A stretch of 59,326 nt of DNA from Gordonia otitidis NBRC 100426 (GCF_000248075.1 NZ_BAFB01000121.1:1-59326); one strand, 5' to 3'; shown: positions 11,844-20,877, numbered from the stretch's first letter. Program-made: numbers and translations. Notes: generated by a model from the letters alone, not told the origin.

Positions 11844-12194
11844 GTGCTCATTCGCATCGACGCCGCAGACCGCACGCCGATCTTTACCCAGATCGCCGCA
11901 TCGGTACGTGGCGGAATCGCGCGCGGCGACCTGACGCAGGGTGAGCGACTGCCGGCAGCGCGTGACCTCGCCGCATCCCTCGACGTCAACATCCACACGG
12001 TGCTTCGTGCATACCAAGAACTGCGCGATGAGGGGCTCGTAGAACTCCGCCGCGGCAGGGGAGCGGTTGTCTCGGGCGACGCGCCGCGCAACGCAGAACT
12101 CGCAGACGCACTCGACCGACTCGTCGACACCGCCCGCAGATTCGGCGTGGGGGCCGCAGAGTTGTCCGGAGAGATCACCAGGAGGATGTCATGA
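11844..12194 (+). CDS. GntR-family regulator, YtrA subfamily
   Basis: 116-residue DNA-binding regulator. The winged helix-turn-helix occupies about 8-75 (PIFTQIAASVRGGIARGDL, LPAARDLAASLDVNIHTVLRAYQELRDEGLVELRRGRG). There is only a short C-terminal dimerisation helix, as in the YtrA subfamily, with no larger ligand-binding domain. The GTG start at 11844 is directly behind the -10. It overlaps the next gene by four bases (ATGA). YtrA regulators usually repress the membrane-protein operon they head, which fits the operator seen over this promoter. Confidence 0.9.
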   Translation: MLIRIDAADRTPIFTQIAASVRGGIARGDLTQGERLPAARDLAASLDVNIHTVLRAYQELRDEGLVELRRGRGAVVSGDAPRNAELADALDRLVDTARRFGVGAAELSGEITRRMS

Positions 12195-13180
12195 ACGGTT
12201 CGTCGGCCCATCATCCGAGGCGCGCGGGGTATGCCCTGCTGGGGAGTCTGCCGTCCGTCGTTGTCCTCGTCGTCGGGCTGGTGCTGTTGAGTCTGTGGAG
12301 ATCTGAGTTGCCGACAACTGTTGCCACGCATTGGGGTTCGGGCGGGGTCGACAGCACGGCCGACGTGCGGACCGTGGTGGTTTCTGTCGTGATCGTCGCA
12401 GTGGTTGCCGCCCTCGTCGGCGGCCTGTCGGGGTGGTTCATTCGTGAGGCCCGTGTGCTTCGCGTCGCCATCGCGCTGGTCAATGGTGTCGTCGTCTTCG
12501 TGACGATCGGTCTCGTGGGAACCGTTGGCGCCCAACGAGGCAGCACCGACACATCCGACGTCGGCGTACCGGTGGGTGCGCTGCTTCTGGCGGGGGTGCT
12601 CGGGTTGCTGGTCGCGCTCGCGAGCGCCAGTCTCGTGCGCCCGACGCACCTGTCGCAGCCCCCGGTGGTCGGAGCACAACCGATTGAGAGTCTTGCTGTG
12701 GGAGAACGCTTCCTGTGGCAGCGTAGGGTGTCGGCGTCGAGTGGATCGCTGGTTGTTCTCGGGGTCGCGCTACTGACGATGGGCGCACTTGCCGTTGTCC
12801 TGCGCAGCGCGTGGCTCGTGCTGCCGTGCGTCGTCGTCGTGGCAGCTGCGGCGATCCTGTGGTCGGCCCGGGTGAGCGTCGACCGTGGTGGCGTGGCGGT
12901 GCGAGGCGTCGTGGGCTGGCCGCGGCTGACCATTCCGATGCACGACGTCAGACGTGCCGAAGTCGCACACGTGAACGCGTTGCGGGACTTCGGCGGCTAC
13001 GGCCAACGCATCTGTGTGTACGGACGCCTGCGCGGCGTGCGCGGCCTTGTCCTGCGGTCCGGGAGTGGTTTGTTGATCACACGGTCCGACGGAAGCCGTG
13101 ACCTGGTCGTCGTTCCCGACGCCGCCGTGGCGGCGGTGCTGGTGAACGCGTCGGTGTCGCAGGCGCATTCGCGGCGTTGA
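12191..13180 (+). CDS. DUF1648-type membrane protein coupled to the GntR regulator
   Basis: Integral membrane protein of 329 residues. A first helix near 15-35 is followed by a DUF1648-like segment (LPTTVATHWGSGGVDST). Further helices lie at about 60-80, 93-115, 130-150 and 180-225, and a C-terminal cytosolic region with a PH-like beta pattern (RVSVDRGGVAVRGVVGWPRL to ITRSDGSRDLVVV) follows. Role unknown; DUF1648 proteins paired with YtrA regulators are often linked to cell-envelope stress or antibiotic response. It overlaps its regulator by four bases. The convergent MFS gene ends only 25 bases beyond. Confidence 0.82.
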   Translation: MNGSSAHHPRRAGYALLGSLPSVVVLVVGLVLLSLWRSELPTTVATHWGSGGVDSTADVRTVVVSVVIVAVVAALVGGLSGWFIREARVLRVAIALVNGVVVFVTIGLVGTVGAQRGSTDTSDVGVPVGALLLAGVLGLLVALASASLVRPTHLSQPPVVGAQPIESLAVGERFLWQRRVSASSGSLVVLGVALLTMGALAVVLRSAWLVLPCVVVVAAAAILWSARVSVDRGGVAVRGVVGWPRLTIPMHDVRRAEVAHVNALRDFGGYGQRICVYGRLRGVRGLVLRSGSGLLITRSDGSRDLVVVPDAAVAAVLVNASVSQAHSRR

Positions 13181-13205
13181 CGCGACTGGTCGGCTGACAC
13201 TGACC

Positions 13206-14420
13206 TCAACCCACCAGTTCTTCGCGCGGTGCCGGATCCCTGGGAATCAACGGGGTGGCCACCACTGGAGCTGCGGCGCTGACCAGGAAGGCGAGAGGGA
13301 AACCGGCTGCGCCGATGAGGAGGCCGAACAACGGCGTCGTCGCTGCCGTCGCCAGATATTGTGCGGTGTTCTGAACCGCCAAACCGCGCCCACTCCACTG
13401 CGGCCCCGCGTATTCGGCGATGGCGGTGAAGGCGAGTCCGTTGTCGGCAACGGTGATGATCGACGCGACCACCATCAACGCGGGTGCCAGCGGCGTGTGC
13501 AGCCAATCGGTGACGGCGAGCAGCGCCATCGCGGCCGCCGCACCGAGCGCGATGAGGCGAATGGGCCGCATCCGCGACAGCCAGGCATCCGACCATCGTC
13601 CGGCGGCGATTCTCCCCAGCGCGCCGATCACCTGCGTGATGGTCACCAGAATGCCTGCTGCCGCGGGCGACCAGTGCCGGGCGACGATGAGCCACGTGGG
13701 GACGAAGGTCCACAGCATCTGTTGCGGGATCACCAGAAGCACACTCACGGCGTGGACCCTGACCAGAAACCAGCTCTCGCGGTAGGGATTTCGACGAGCC
13801 GCGTGGTCCGCCGAACCGTTGCCAGCGCTCGGTGGGTCGATCACGCCGAACACTACCGCTGCCAAACCGATGGCGGTCACCACGGCGGGCACCGCGAATG
13901 CGGCTGCGACGGAGTGTCGGTCGGCGATCACCGGCATCGTGAGGGCGCACACGCCGATCCCCAGTGGTTGGGCCATCTGTCGGATGCCCATCGCGGTACC
14001 ACGCAGTCGGGGCGGGAACCAACCGACGACGATTCGTCCGCTCGCCCCGTTCGCGGCGCCGGAACCCAGCCCGGCGAGGAACAGACACACGGCGATCACG
14101 ATGTACGACGCGTGCGTGGAGGCCGCGATGGCGGCTGCGGAGGTGCCGACCAAGGTGATCGAGATCGAGATCATCAGGATCGTCCGCTCGCCGTAGCGAT
14201 CGAGCAGCGCGCCCCACCCGACGATCGCCAGCATGAGCCCGATCGTCGGAACGGTCGCCAACACCGAGGCCTGGGCCAGCGACATGTCCTGCTGAGTGTG
14301 CAACGCAGGGATCAGATACGCGACGCCGCCGACCACAACCGCTGTCGTCATCGCAGCGATCAACGAGCACGCGAGCATGGTCCAGCGCCTGGTGTTCGTG
14401 ATCGTGGACGTGGTCGTCAA
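13206..14420 (-). CDS. MFS transporter
   Basis: Major facilitator of 404 residues with twelve predicted helices. The loop 2-3 signature WGALLDRYGERTILM carries the usual G-x-x-x-D-R-x-G-x-R/K pattern, and a related WSDAWLSRMRPI follows helix 8. A central loop (about 190-215) separates the two halves. It matches the position of M. tuberculosis Rv2994 between leuB and the FAH-family gene. Substrate unknown. The TTG start at 14420 is chosen because GAGGGGG lies eight bases upstream and the next possible start would remove part of the N-terminus. Confidence 0.88.
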   Translation of the reverse strand: MTTTSTITNTRRWTMLACSLIAAMTTAVVVGGVAYLIPALHTQQDMSLAQASVLATVPTIGLMLAIVGWGALLDRYGERTILMISISITLVGTSAAAIAASTHASYIVIAVCLFLAGLGSGAANGASGRIVVGWFPPRLRGTAMGIRQMAQPLGIGVCALTMPVIADRHSVAAAFAVPAVVTAIGLAAVVFGVIDPPSAGNGSADHAARRNPYRESWFLVRVHAVSVLLVIPQQMLWTFVPTWLIVARHWSPAAAGILVTITQVIGALGRIAAGRWSDAWLSRMRPIRLIALGAAAAMALLAVTDWLHTPLAPALMVVASIITVADNGLAFTAIAEYAGPQWSGRGLAVQNTAQYLATAATTPLFGLLIGAAGFPLAFLVSAAAPVVATPLIPRDPAPREELVG

Positions 14421-14475
14421 CGTGGACCCCCTCTGGCGCGTGGGAAACCGAAACTTCTCCGCCTGAACTCACTTA

Positions 14476-14521
14476 ATCTTAAATAATGAGATCAATAGTT
14501 CATATTCTAGGACGGCATAGC
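14476..14521. other. AT-rich divergent promoter region of the MFS gene
   Basis: About 45 bases around 14476-14521 are strikingly AT-rich (TTAATCTTAAATAATGAG, then ATCAATAGTTCATATTCTAG) in an otherwise GC-rich region. They sit directly upstream of the MFS gene on the minus strand. A promoter or regulator site is likely, but I cannot assign clear -35/-10 boxes or an operator. Confidence 0.4.
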
Positions 14522-14567
14522 TGCCCGCTCAATTTCACGTCCCACGAAGTGGACAAGCCGGGTGCGC

Positions 14568-14573
14568 TAGGGT
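14568..14573 (+). promoter_or_regulatory. -10 element for the FAH-family gene, leaderless-type start
   Basis: TAGGGT seven bases before the ATG at 14581, the spacing expected for a transcript beginning at the start codon. There is no Shine-Dalgarno sequence in between. Confidence 0.55.
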
Positions 14574-14580
14574 TTCGGGT

Positions 14581-15354
14581 ATGCGTCTTGGCCGAATTGC
14601 GAGTCCTGATGGTGTGGCATTCGTCTCGATCGACGAGTCGGACGGTACTGCGACCGCCAAAGAGATTGCCGAACATCCCTTCGGTACACCGACGTTCACG
14701 GGTCGATCGTGGCCCCTGGCCGACGTGCGTCTACTGGCGCCGATTCTGGCGTCGAAGGTGATCTGCATCGGCAAGAACTACGCGGCGCACGTTGCGGAGA
14801 TGGGTTCGGCCACGCCCGAGAGTCCTGTGATCTTCCTCAAGCCCAACACGTCGATCGTCGGGCCCGAGGTGCCGATCGTGCGTCCGCCGTCGTCCGAAAG
14901 AGTCGACTTCGAGGGCGAACTCGCCGTCGTGATCGGTCGCCCGTGCAAGGACGTGAAGGCGGCCGACGCCGCCGGTGTCATTCTCGGCTACACGGTCGCC
15001 AACGACGTGACCGCTCGGGATCAGCAGAAGATCGACGGTCAGTGGACCAGAGCCAAGGGATACGACACCTTCTGCCCACTCGGGCCGTGGATCGAGACCT
15101 CGTTCGACCCGTCGGACGCTGTGATCACCACCGAACTCGATGGTGAGGTTCGCCAGCGGAGTCGGACGTCGCTGATGTTGCACGACGTAGGTGCTGTGGT
15201 GGAGTGGATCTCGCGCGTGATGACGCTGCTGCCGGGTGACGTGATCCTCACCGGAACCCCCGAGGGTGTCGGTCCGATGGTTGCCGGACAACGAGTGTCG
15301 GTCACGGTCGAGGGGATCGGCACGTTGAGCAACCCGGTGGTCGACAAGCCGTGA
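14581..15354 (+). CDS. Fumarylacetoacetate hydrolase family protein
   Basis: 257 residues, the usual size of single-domain FAH enzymes, which act on 2-oxo or beta-diketo acids (hydrolysis, decarboxylation or isomerisation of catechol and homoprotocatechuate products). The N-terminal lid domain (1-58) is followed by the FAH fold: CIGKNYAAHVAEM, FLKPNTS, DFEGELAVVIGR with the metal-binding Glu residues, YTVANDVTARDQQ with the third acidic ligand, KGYDTFCPLGP, and GDVILTGTPEGVGPM. It corresponds to Rv2993c in M. tuberculosis, next to gltX. The exact substrate cannot be read from sequence. It overlaps the next gene by four bases. Confidence 0.9.
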   Translation: MRLGRIASPDGVAFVSIDESDGTATAKEIAEHPFGTPTFTGRSWPLADVRLLAPILASKVICIGKNYAAHVAEMGSATPESPVIFLKPNTSIVGPEVPIVRPPSSERVDFEGELAVVIGRPCKDVKAADAAGVILGYTVANDVTARDQQKIDGQWTRAKGYDTFCPLGPWIETSFDPSDAVITTELDGEVRQRSRTSLMLHDVGAVVEWISRVMTLLPGDVILTGTPEGVGPMVAGQRVSVTVEGIGTLSNPVVDKP

Positions 15355-16172
15355 GTGGATCGGCAACCGCGCAGGTCAACGGGATCGACATCGCCTACGA
15401 GCGGTCGGGGTCGGGCCCCGCTGTGGTCATGGTCATGGGTAGCGGCAGCCCCGGCAGGGTGTGGCGGGCGCACCAGGCTCCTGCGTTGGTCAGCGCCGGC
15501 TACGAGGTGATCACGTTCGACAACCGCGGCATCGCACCGTCGTCGGAGTGTGCGGAGGGGTTCACGCTCGACGACATGGTCGCCGACACCGCCGAGCTCA
15601 TCGAAACGTTGGGGATCGCACCGGCTTTCGTCGTCGGAACCTCCCTGGGTGCGCGAATCACCCAGGAGTTGGCACTCGCTCGGCCCGATCTGGTGCGCGC
15701 CGCGGTGATGATGGCGACCTACGGGCGCACCACAGTACTGCAGGAGACGTTCTCGGCGGGAGAGCGTGCGCTCTACGACAGCAACATCGAGTTGCCGCCC
15801 GAGTACGAGGCCTCGATCACCGCTGAACTCAATCTGTCTCGGCATACGCTCGCCGACGACCGCACGACGCGCGACTGGCTCGACGTCATGATGTTCTCCC
15901 AGCAGAAGATGACTCCGGGAATGCGCGCGCAACTGGGTGTGCACACCAACGAGCCCAATCGGCTCGAGGCCTACCGGCTTATCGCGGTTCCGACCCTGGT
16001 CGTCGGATTCACCGATGACAGAAGGCTTCCCGTCGAACTCGCCCGCGAGGTGGCTGACGCGATCCCTGCCGCGGAGTACGCGCAGGTCGACAAGGCCGGG
16101 CATTTCGGGTATCTCGAACAGCCCGCCCAGGTCAACCGTCTCCTGGTCGACTTCCTCACGCGACATCGGTAG
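15351..16172 (+). CDS. Alpha/beta hydrolase
   Basis: 273-residue alpha/beta-hydrolase. The oxyanion region is VMGSGSPGR, the nucleophile elbow is GTSLGA with Ser98, the acid is probably the Asp in GFTDDRRLP, and the catalytic His is H251 in KAGHFGYLEQP, all present. FDNRGIAPS is the conserved strand-4 motif of the 3-oxoadipate enol-lactonase / haloperoxidase-like group. The GTG start at 15351 lies inside the stop of the FAH gene, so the two are coupled and may act in one aromatic or oxo-acid catabolic step. Substrate unknown. Confidence 0.88.
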   Translation: MSGSATAQVNGIDIAYERSGSGPAVVMVMGSGSPGRVWRAHQAPALVSAGYEVITFDNRGIAPSSECAEGFTLDDMVADTAELIETLGIAPAFVVGTSLGARITQELALARPDLVRAAVMMATYGRTTVLQETFSAGERALYDSNIELPPEYEASITAELNLSRHTLADDRTTRDWLDVMMFSQQKMTPGMRAQLGVHTNEPNRLEAYRLIAVPTLVVGFTDDRRLPVELAREVADAIPAAEYAQVDKAGHFGYLEQPAQVNRLLVDFLTRHR

Positions 16173-16241
16173 GCGGGACCGTCTCCGGTCGAAACCACGG
16201 TGCGAGCGGTCGGTGCTGCGGTATTCGATACGCTGACCTCC

Positions 16242-17708
16242 ATGAGCAGCAACGATCCTGTCCGCGTCCGCTTCTGCCCGTCGCCGACGGGTACACCGCA
16301 TGTGGGAATGGTGCGCACCGCGCTGTTCAACTTCGCGCAGGCGCGTCACGACAAGGGGACCTTCGTGTTCCGTATCGAGGACACCGACGCCGCGCGCGAC
16401 AGCCAGGAGTCGTACGACGCGATCCTCGACTCTCTGCGGTGGCTCGGGCTCGACTGGGACGAGGGGCCGGAGGTCGGCGGTCCCTACGGCCCGTACCGGC
16501 AGTCCGAACGACGCGGAATCCATGAGGATGTCGTCGCGCGGTTGCTCGCCGCGGGAGAGGCATACGAAGCGTTCTCGACTCCCGAGGAGGTCGAGGCACG
16601 CCACCGCGCCGCAGGTCGGGATCCCAAGCTCGGGTATGACAACTTCGATCGCGATCTCACCGACGAGCAGCGCGAGGCCTACCGCGCGGAGGGCCGCAAA
16701 GCCGTTGTCCGCCTCCCGATGCCCGATCGCGACATCACCTGGAACGACCTCGTGCGCGGACCGACGACCATCAAGGCGGGGACGGTGCCCGATTTCGCAC
16801 TGACCCGCGCCAACGGCGATCCGCTCTACACCCTCGTCAATCCGGTCGACGACGCGATGATGAAGATCACCCACGTGCTGCGCGGCGAAGATCTCTTCTC
16901 TTCGACACCGCGTCAGATCGCGCTGTACGAGGCTCTCATCCGCATCGGTGTGGCAGAGCGTGTCCCAGAGTTCGGCCATCTGCCGTTCGTGATGGGGGAG
17001 GGGAACAAGAAGCTCTCCAAGCGCGACCCGCAATCGAACCTCTTCCACCATCGCGATCGCGGCTTCATTCCGGAGGGGCTGCTCAACTATCTCGCGCTGC
17101 TCGGCTGGGGATATTCACATGAGACCGACGTTTTCAGTCTCGACGAGATGATCGACGCATTCGACGTGCGCGACGTGAATTCCAATCCGGCACGCTTCGA
17201 CCAGAAGAAGGCCGATGCAATCAACGCCGAGCACATCAGGATGCTCGAACTCGGCGACTTCACGGCGAGACTGAAGGCATATCTCGTCACACAGGGGCTT
17301 CTCACCGAGCCGATCGACGACGAGCAGTTCACCACGATCGCCGAGCTCGTCCAGACCCGCATCCAGGTCCTCGGCGAGGCGTGGCCTCTGATCTCGTTCC
17401 TCTATGTGTCCGACGACGAATTCGCGATCGACGAGAAGTCGGCGTCGAAGAATCTCGGAGCCGACGCCGCGCCCGTCCTCGACGCCGCGATCACCGCACT
17501 GGACGGCCTCGCGTCCTGGAACACCGAGGCGATCCAGGAGGCGCTCACGAGCGCACTGGTCGACGGTCTGGAACTCAAACCCCGCAAGGCGTTCGGGCCG
17601 ATCCGCGTGGCGGTGACCGGTTCGCACATCAGTCCGCCGCTGTTCGAGTCGATGGAGCTGTTGGGGCGCGACAAGAGCCTCGCCCGACTGCGCGCTGCGC
17701 GGGAGTAG
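16242..17708 (+). CDS. gltX: Glutamyl-tRNA synthetase
   Basis: Charges tRNA-Glu and, in bacteria lacking glutaminyl-tRNA synthetase, also tRNA-Gln, which GatCAB then amidates. 488 residues from ATG at 16242. The class I signatures are present as [10 protein letters not shown] (HIGH equivalent, about 13-22) and KLSKRD (KMSKS equivalent, about 255). The anticodon-binding region fills the last 180 residues. An in-frame start at 16200 would add a poorly conserved 14-residue lead. There is no Shine-Dalgarno sequence before the ATG, and GATACG ten bases upstream suggests a (nearly) leaderless mRNA. Its probable substrates, tRNA-Gln and tRNA-Glu, are encoded immediately downstream. Confidence 0.97.
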   Translation: MSSNDPVRVRFCPSPTGTPHVGMVRTALFNFAQARHDKGTFVFRIEDTDAARDSQESYDAILDSLRWLGLDWDEGPEVGGPYGPYRQSERRGIHEDVVARLLAAGEAYEAFSTPEEVEARHRAAGRDPKLGYDNFDRDLTDEQREAYRAEGRKAVVRLPMPDRDITWNDLVRGPTTIKAGTVPDFALTRANGDPLYTLVNPVDDAMMKITHVLRGEDLFSSTPRQIALYEALIRIGVAERVPEFGHLPFVMGEGNKKLSKRDPQSNLFHHRDRGFIPEGLLNYLALLGWGYSHETDVFSLDEMIDAFDVRDVNSNPARFDQKKADAINAEHIRMLELGDFTARLKAYLVTQGLLTEPIDDEQFTTIAELVQTRIQVLGEAWPLISFLYVSDDEFAIDEKSASKNLGADAAPVLDAAITALDGLASWNTEAIQEALTSALVDGLELKPRKAFGPIRVAVTGSHISPPLFESMELLGRDKSLARLRAARE

Positions 17709-17737
17709 TCGCCCAGTTAGTGCGTTGACCAGGCGAT

Positions 17738-17768
17738 TTGTAGTAACCGGGTCGGCCTCTGCTAGGCT
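17738..17768 (+). promoter_or_regulatory. Putative tRNA promoter
   Basis: TTGTAG (17738-17743) and TAGGCT (17763-17768), 19 bases apart, lie 36 bases before the tRNA-Gln gene. The spacing is one base longer than ideal. The position fits a promoter for both tRNAs independent of gltX. Confidence 0.4.
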
Positions 17769-17804
17769 ATCGCAGGTTGTTTTCCTCACGGAGAACAAGA
17801 CCTT

Positions 17805-17876
17805 TGGGGTATGGTGTAATTGGCAACACAGCGGTTTCTGGTACCGCCATTCTAGGTTCGAGTCCTGGTACCCCAG
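17805..17876 (+). tRNA. tRNA-Gln (anticodon CTG)
   Basis: Full cloverleaf of 72 bases: acceptor TGGGGTA/TACCCCA, anticodon stem GCGGT/ACCGC with loop TTCTGGT and anticodon CTG, and T-arm GGTTCGAGTCC. The discriminator base is G and CCA is not encoded. It lies 96 bases past gltX. Confidence 0.95.
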
Positions 17877-17926
17877 CGAAAGCCGGGACACCACACCCCG
17901 GTCTTTCCAACTGAATATCGAGTCAT

Positions 17927-17999
17927 GGCCCCGTCGTCTAGCGGCCTAGGACGCCGCCCTCTCAAGGCGGTAGCGCGGGTTCGAATCCCGTCGGGGCTA
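17927..17999 (+). tRNA. tRNA-Glu (anticodon CTC)
   Basis: Full cloverleaf of 73 bases: acceptor GGCCCCG with CGGGGCT (first pair G-T), anticodon stem CCGCC/GGCGG with loop CTCTCAA and anticodon CTC, and T-arm GGGTTCGAATCCC. CCA is not encoded. It is probably co-transcribed with the tRNA-Gln 50 bases upstream and ended by the hairpin five bases downstream. Confidence 0.95.
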
Positions 18000-18003
18000 C
18001 AAC

Positions 18004-18052
18004 ACAGCACCCCCCTCACCATCAGCCAGTGGTGAGGGGGGTGCTGTCGTTT
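18004..18052. terminator. tRNA operon terminator
   Basis: Perfect 18-bp stem, ACAGCACCCCCCTCACCA (18004-18021) with its complement at 18030-18047, an eight-base loop and CGTTT after it. It may serve both the tRNAs and the convergent gene whose stop is at 18076. Confidence 0.85.
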
Positions 18053-18075
18053 GCGTAATCGCCTCGGGTGTCCGT

Positions 18076-18588
18076 CTAGTCGGCTTCCGCCGTGACCGCA
18101 GCGGCCGTCGACCCGGCGACCGGCATCGGATCGAGGCCGAGTTTGCGGTGATCCCACGACCGCACACGCGACGGAACCACGCGCACCGCCACGCGCTTGT
18201 GCATCATCTGGTCGACGAAGGGCTTCATCTCGTCGGAGTAGGGCCCGGTGTAGCGTTCCCAGACGCTCACGCCGACGCGATGGCAGTTGTCGGGGTCGTC
18301 GTGGATCTCCGCGACACCCTCGAACGCGACGCCTCGCAGCGTGTCGTAGGTGTCGCCGTCCTCGATGAGTACCGAGCACCGTGGATCACGACCGAGGTTC
18401 ACGGCCTTCTGTGACTTCGCTTTCGTCTCGAACCAGATCTCGCCGTCGACGACGCCGTACCACATGGCGACGAGATGGATGCTGCCGTCGGCGCCGTAAG
18501 TCGCGAGAGTCGCTGTGCGGCTGCGTTCGACGAAGTCGGTGATCTCTGCGTCGGACATGACGATCTGTCGGCGTTGGTTTGTTCCCAT
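18076..18588 (-). CDS. Pyridoxamine 5'-phosphate oxidase-fold protein (Rv2991-like, possible F420 binding)
   Basis: 170 residues with a split beta-barrel flavin/deazaflavin reductase fold: SDAEITDFVERSRTATLATYGADG, HLVAMWYGVVDGEIWFETKAKSQKAVNL, and FEGVAEI. It matches the Rv2991 neighbourhood and size in M. tuberculosis, a family proposed to bind cofactor F420. FbiD, an F420 biosynthetic enzyme, is encoded 8 kb away. It sits 18 bases downstream of the iclR-type gene on the same strand and may be read with it. Start at 18588; a second ATG at 18558 is possible. Confidence 0.82.
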   Translation of the reverse strand: MGTNQRRQIVMSDAEITDFVERSRTATLATYGADGSIHLVAMWYGVVDGEIWFETKAKSQKAVNLGRDPRCSVLIEDGDTYDTLRGVAFEGVAEIHDDPDNCHRVGVSVWERYTGPYSDEMKPFVDQMMHKRVAVRVVPSRVRSWDHRKLGLDPMPVAGSTAAAVTAEAD

Positions 18589-18606
18589 GCCACGACGCTA
18601 ACCGAA

Positions 18607-19344
18607 TCAGGTTCGCGCGGTTGGCAGTAGCCGTTTCTGGATGGCCTCGGCAGCGGCGAGCAGGTCGGCGGCCCACCGTGCGCCGGGCCTTCGCCCCATC
18701 CGGTCGATCGGACCCGAGACCGAAATCGCCGCCACGACGTCGCCGTTGGCGTCGCGAACCGGCGCCGAGACACTGGCCACGCCCGCGGCGCGCTCACCTG
18801 CACTCTGCGCCCACCCGCGACGACGGATCTCGTACAGTGCGCGCTCGCTGAAGACGCTGTCGTGTAACAGCGCCCGCTGCGTCGACGGTTCGGCCCAGGC
18901 GAGCAGCACCTTCGCGGCAGAGCCCGCACTCATGGGAAAGCGGGTCCCGACCGGAACGGTGTCGCGCAATCCGGTCGGTGGCTCCATCGCGGCGATGCAT
19001 ACCCGTTCGGAGCCCTCCCGGCGATAGACCTGGACCGATTCGCCGGTGATCTCACGTAGTCGGGGGAGCACCATGAGCGCGGCTTCCTGGATCGGATCGT
19101 GGGCGCTGGAGGCCAATTCGCCCAGCGCGGGTCCCGGGTACCACCGTCCGGAAGCGTTGCGTGCCAGGAGACGATGTGTCTCCAGGCCGACGGCCAATCG
19201 ATGGGCCGTCGCGCGTGGCAGATTGGTGCGCTCACAGAGCTCGGTGAGGTTGGCCGGAGCCTCGGCGATGGCCCGTAATACGATCACGGACTTGTCGAGG
19301 ACGCCGATTCCGCTCTGCGGTTCCGGTGCGCTATCCTTTCCCAT
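18607..19344 (-). CDS. IclR-family regulator, LtbR-like
   Basis: 245 residues: an N-terminal winged helix-turn-helix (about 12-75, [32 protein letters not shown] broken across the recognition helix) and a C-terminal IclR effector domain (about 95-235, with [30 protein letters not shown] and [21 protein letters not shown]). It is divergent to leuCD. The orthologous position in C. glutamicum is LtbR, a repressor of leuB, leuCD and tryptophan genes, so control of leucine synthesis is the likely role. The ATG at 19344 lies six bases after a TAGTAT -10 element. Confidence 0.9.
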   Translation of the reverse strand: MGKDSAPEPQSGIGVLDKSVIVLRAIAEAPANLTELCERTNLPRATAHRLAVGLETHRLLARNASGRWYPGPALGELASSAHDPIQEAALMVLPRLREITGESVQVYRREGSERVCIAAMEPPTGLRDTVPVGTRFPMSAGSAAKVLLAWAEPSTQRALLHDSVFSERALYEIRRRGWAQSAGERAAGVASVSAPVRDANGDVVAAISVSGPIDRMGRRPGARWAADLLAAAEAIQKRLLPTART

Positions 19345-19350
19345 AGGACG

Positions 19351-19376
19351 ATACTAGCGGTCCACATCGTGAGATG
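19351..19376. promoter_or_regulatory. iclR / leuCD divergent control region
   Basis: On the minus strand TAGTAT (complement of 19351-19356) is the -10 of the iclR-type gene. Next to it CATC-GTGA-GATG (19365-19376) is a perfect short inverted repeat, placed where a regulator could cover the -35 of its own gene and act on leuC. Whether LtbR binds this exact site is inference. Confidence 0.4.
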
Positions 19377-19446
19377 CACACGCGAACCGGCACGGCCCGC
19401 CGGGTCCCGTCGCACCCCACGCGAAACCACAAGTGCTACAGCCAGA

Positions 19447-20877
19447 ATGAGTGCAGTGATGACGAACAGTGCAAGTAAGCCTCGTACTCTCGCCGAGAAG
19501 GTGTGGGACGACCACGTCGTCGTGCGTGGAGACGCGAACGACCCCGATCTGATCTTCATCGATCTCCACCTCGTTCACGAGGTCACCAGTCCGCAGGCCT
19601 TCGAGGGACTGCGACTCGCCGGTCGGCCCGTGCACCGCCCGGATCTGACGATCGCGACCGAGGACCACAACGTGCCCACCGTCGACACCATGCTGCCCAT
19701 CGCGGACCCGGTCTCGCGCACACAGGTCGACACACTGCGAGCCAACTGCGAGGAGTTCGGGATTCGCCTGCATCCCATGGGCGACAAAGAACAGGGCATC
19801 GTCCACGTGGTCGGACCGCAACTCGGCCTGACCCAGCCCGGGATGACGGTCGTGTGCGGCGACAGCCACACCTCGACGCACGGTGCCTTCGGGGCGCTCG
19901 CCATGGGTATCGGCACCTCGGAGGTCGAGCACGTGCTGGCGACACAGACACTGTCGTTGCGGCCGTTCCGGACCATGGCCATCACGGTCGACGGTGAACT
20001 GCCGTCCGGTGTCACGAGTAAGGACCTGATCCTCGCCGTGATCGCCGAGATCGGTACCGGCGGGGGACAGGGCTACGTCCTCGAGTATCGCGGCAGCGCA
20101 ATCGAGAAGCTCTCGATGGAAGCCCGGATGACGATCTGCAACATGTCCATCGAGGCGGGGGCTCGCGCCGGCATGATCGCACCCGACGAGACGACCTTCG
20201 AGTTCCTGAAGGGGCGTCCGAATGCCCCCACGGGAGCACATTGGGACGCGGCCGTCGACTATTGGACGTCGCTGCGGACCGACCCCGACGCCGAGTTCGA
20301 CGCCGAAGTGCACATCGACGCCGCGTCGCTGAGTCCGTTCGTCACCTGGGGCACGAATCCCGGCCAGGGCGCACCGCTTTCGGCGGAGGTACCCGATCCT
20401 GCCGATTTCGGTGACGAGAACGCGGCCGGCGCGGCGTCGAAAGCGCTTCAGTACATGGATCTCACCCCCGGCACACCCTTGCGTGACATCAGTGTCGACA
20501 CGGTCTTCGTCGGCTCGTGCACCAACGGCCGCATCGAGGATCTACGTGCCGTCGCCGAGATCCTCGATGGTCGAACGGTCGCAGAAGGTGTTCGGATGCT
20601 TGTGGTCCCGGGGTCGATGCGGGTACGTGCACAGGCCGACGAGGAGGGACTCGGCGAGATCTTCACGGCGGCCGGTGCGGAGTGGCGTCAGGCCGGATGC
20701 TCGATGTGTCTCGGCATGAACCCCGATCAGCTCGCCCCGGGCGAACGGTGCGCGTCGACGTCGAACCGCAACTTCGAAGGGCGCCAAGGCAAGGGTGGGC
20801 GTACCCACCTCGTGTCGCCTGCCGTCGCAGCGGCCACCGCGATCCGCGGCACGTTGTCGTCGCCCGCTGATCTGTGA
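19447..20877 (+). CDS. leuC: 3-isopropylmalate dehydratase large subunit
   Basis: Fe-S aconitase-type subunit that, with LeuD, isomerises 2- to 3-isopropylmalate. 476 residues from ATG at 19447 (472 from the ATG at 19459; neither has a Shine-Dalgarno sequence). It starts near [15 protein letters not shown] as in the family. Seen are the substrate/active-site segment [32 protein letters not shown] and the cluster cysteines in FVGSCTNGR and GCSMCLG. A much longer in-frame start at 19369 would enter the regulator promoter and is not used. leuD follows 67 bases later. Confidence 0.96.
   Translation: MSAVMTNSASKPRTLAEKVWDDHVVVRGDANDPDLIFIDLHLVHEVTSPQAFEGLRLAGRPVHRPDLTIATEDHNVPTVDTMLPIADPVSRTQVDTLRANCEEFGIRLHPMGDKEQGIVHVVGPQLGLTQPGMTVVCGDSHTSTHGAFGALAMGIGTSEVEHVLATQTLSLRPFRTMAITVDGELPSGVTSKDLILAVIAEIGTGGGQGYVLEYRGSAIEKLSMEARMTICNMSIEAGARAGMIAPDETTFEFLKGRPNAPTGAHWDAAVDYWTSLRTDPDAEFDAEVHIDAASLSPFVTWGTNPGQGAPLSAEVPDPADFGDENAAGAASKALQYMDLTPGTPLRDISVDTVFVGSCTNGRIEDLRAVAEILDGRTVAEGVRMLVVPGSMRVRAQADEEGLGEIFTAAGAEWRQAGCSMCLGMNPDQLAPGERCASTSNRNFEGRQGKGGRTHLVSPAVAAATAIRGTLSSPADL

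Noticed and set aside
15039..17051. A 670-codon open frame antisense to the FAH, hydrolase and gltX genes
   Set aside because: It crosses three real genes on the opposite strand, has no family features, and its composition is that of a GC-driven shadow frame.
17805..17999. tRNA genes as an integration site for a mobile element
   Set aside because: No integrase, no duplicated tRNA 3' end and no foreign cargo next to them; flanking genes keep the ancestral order.
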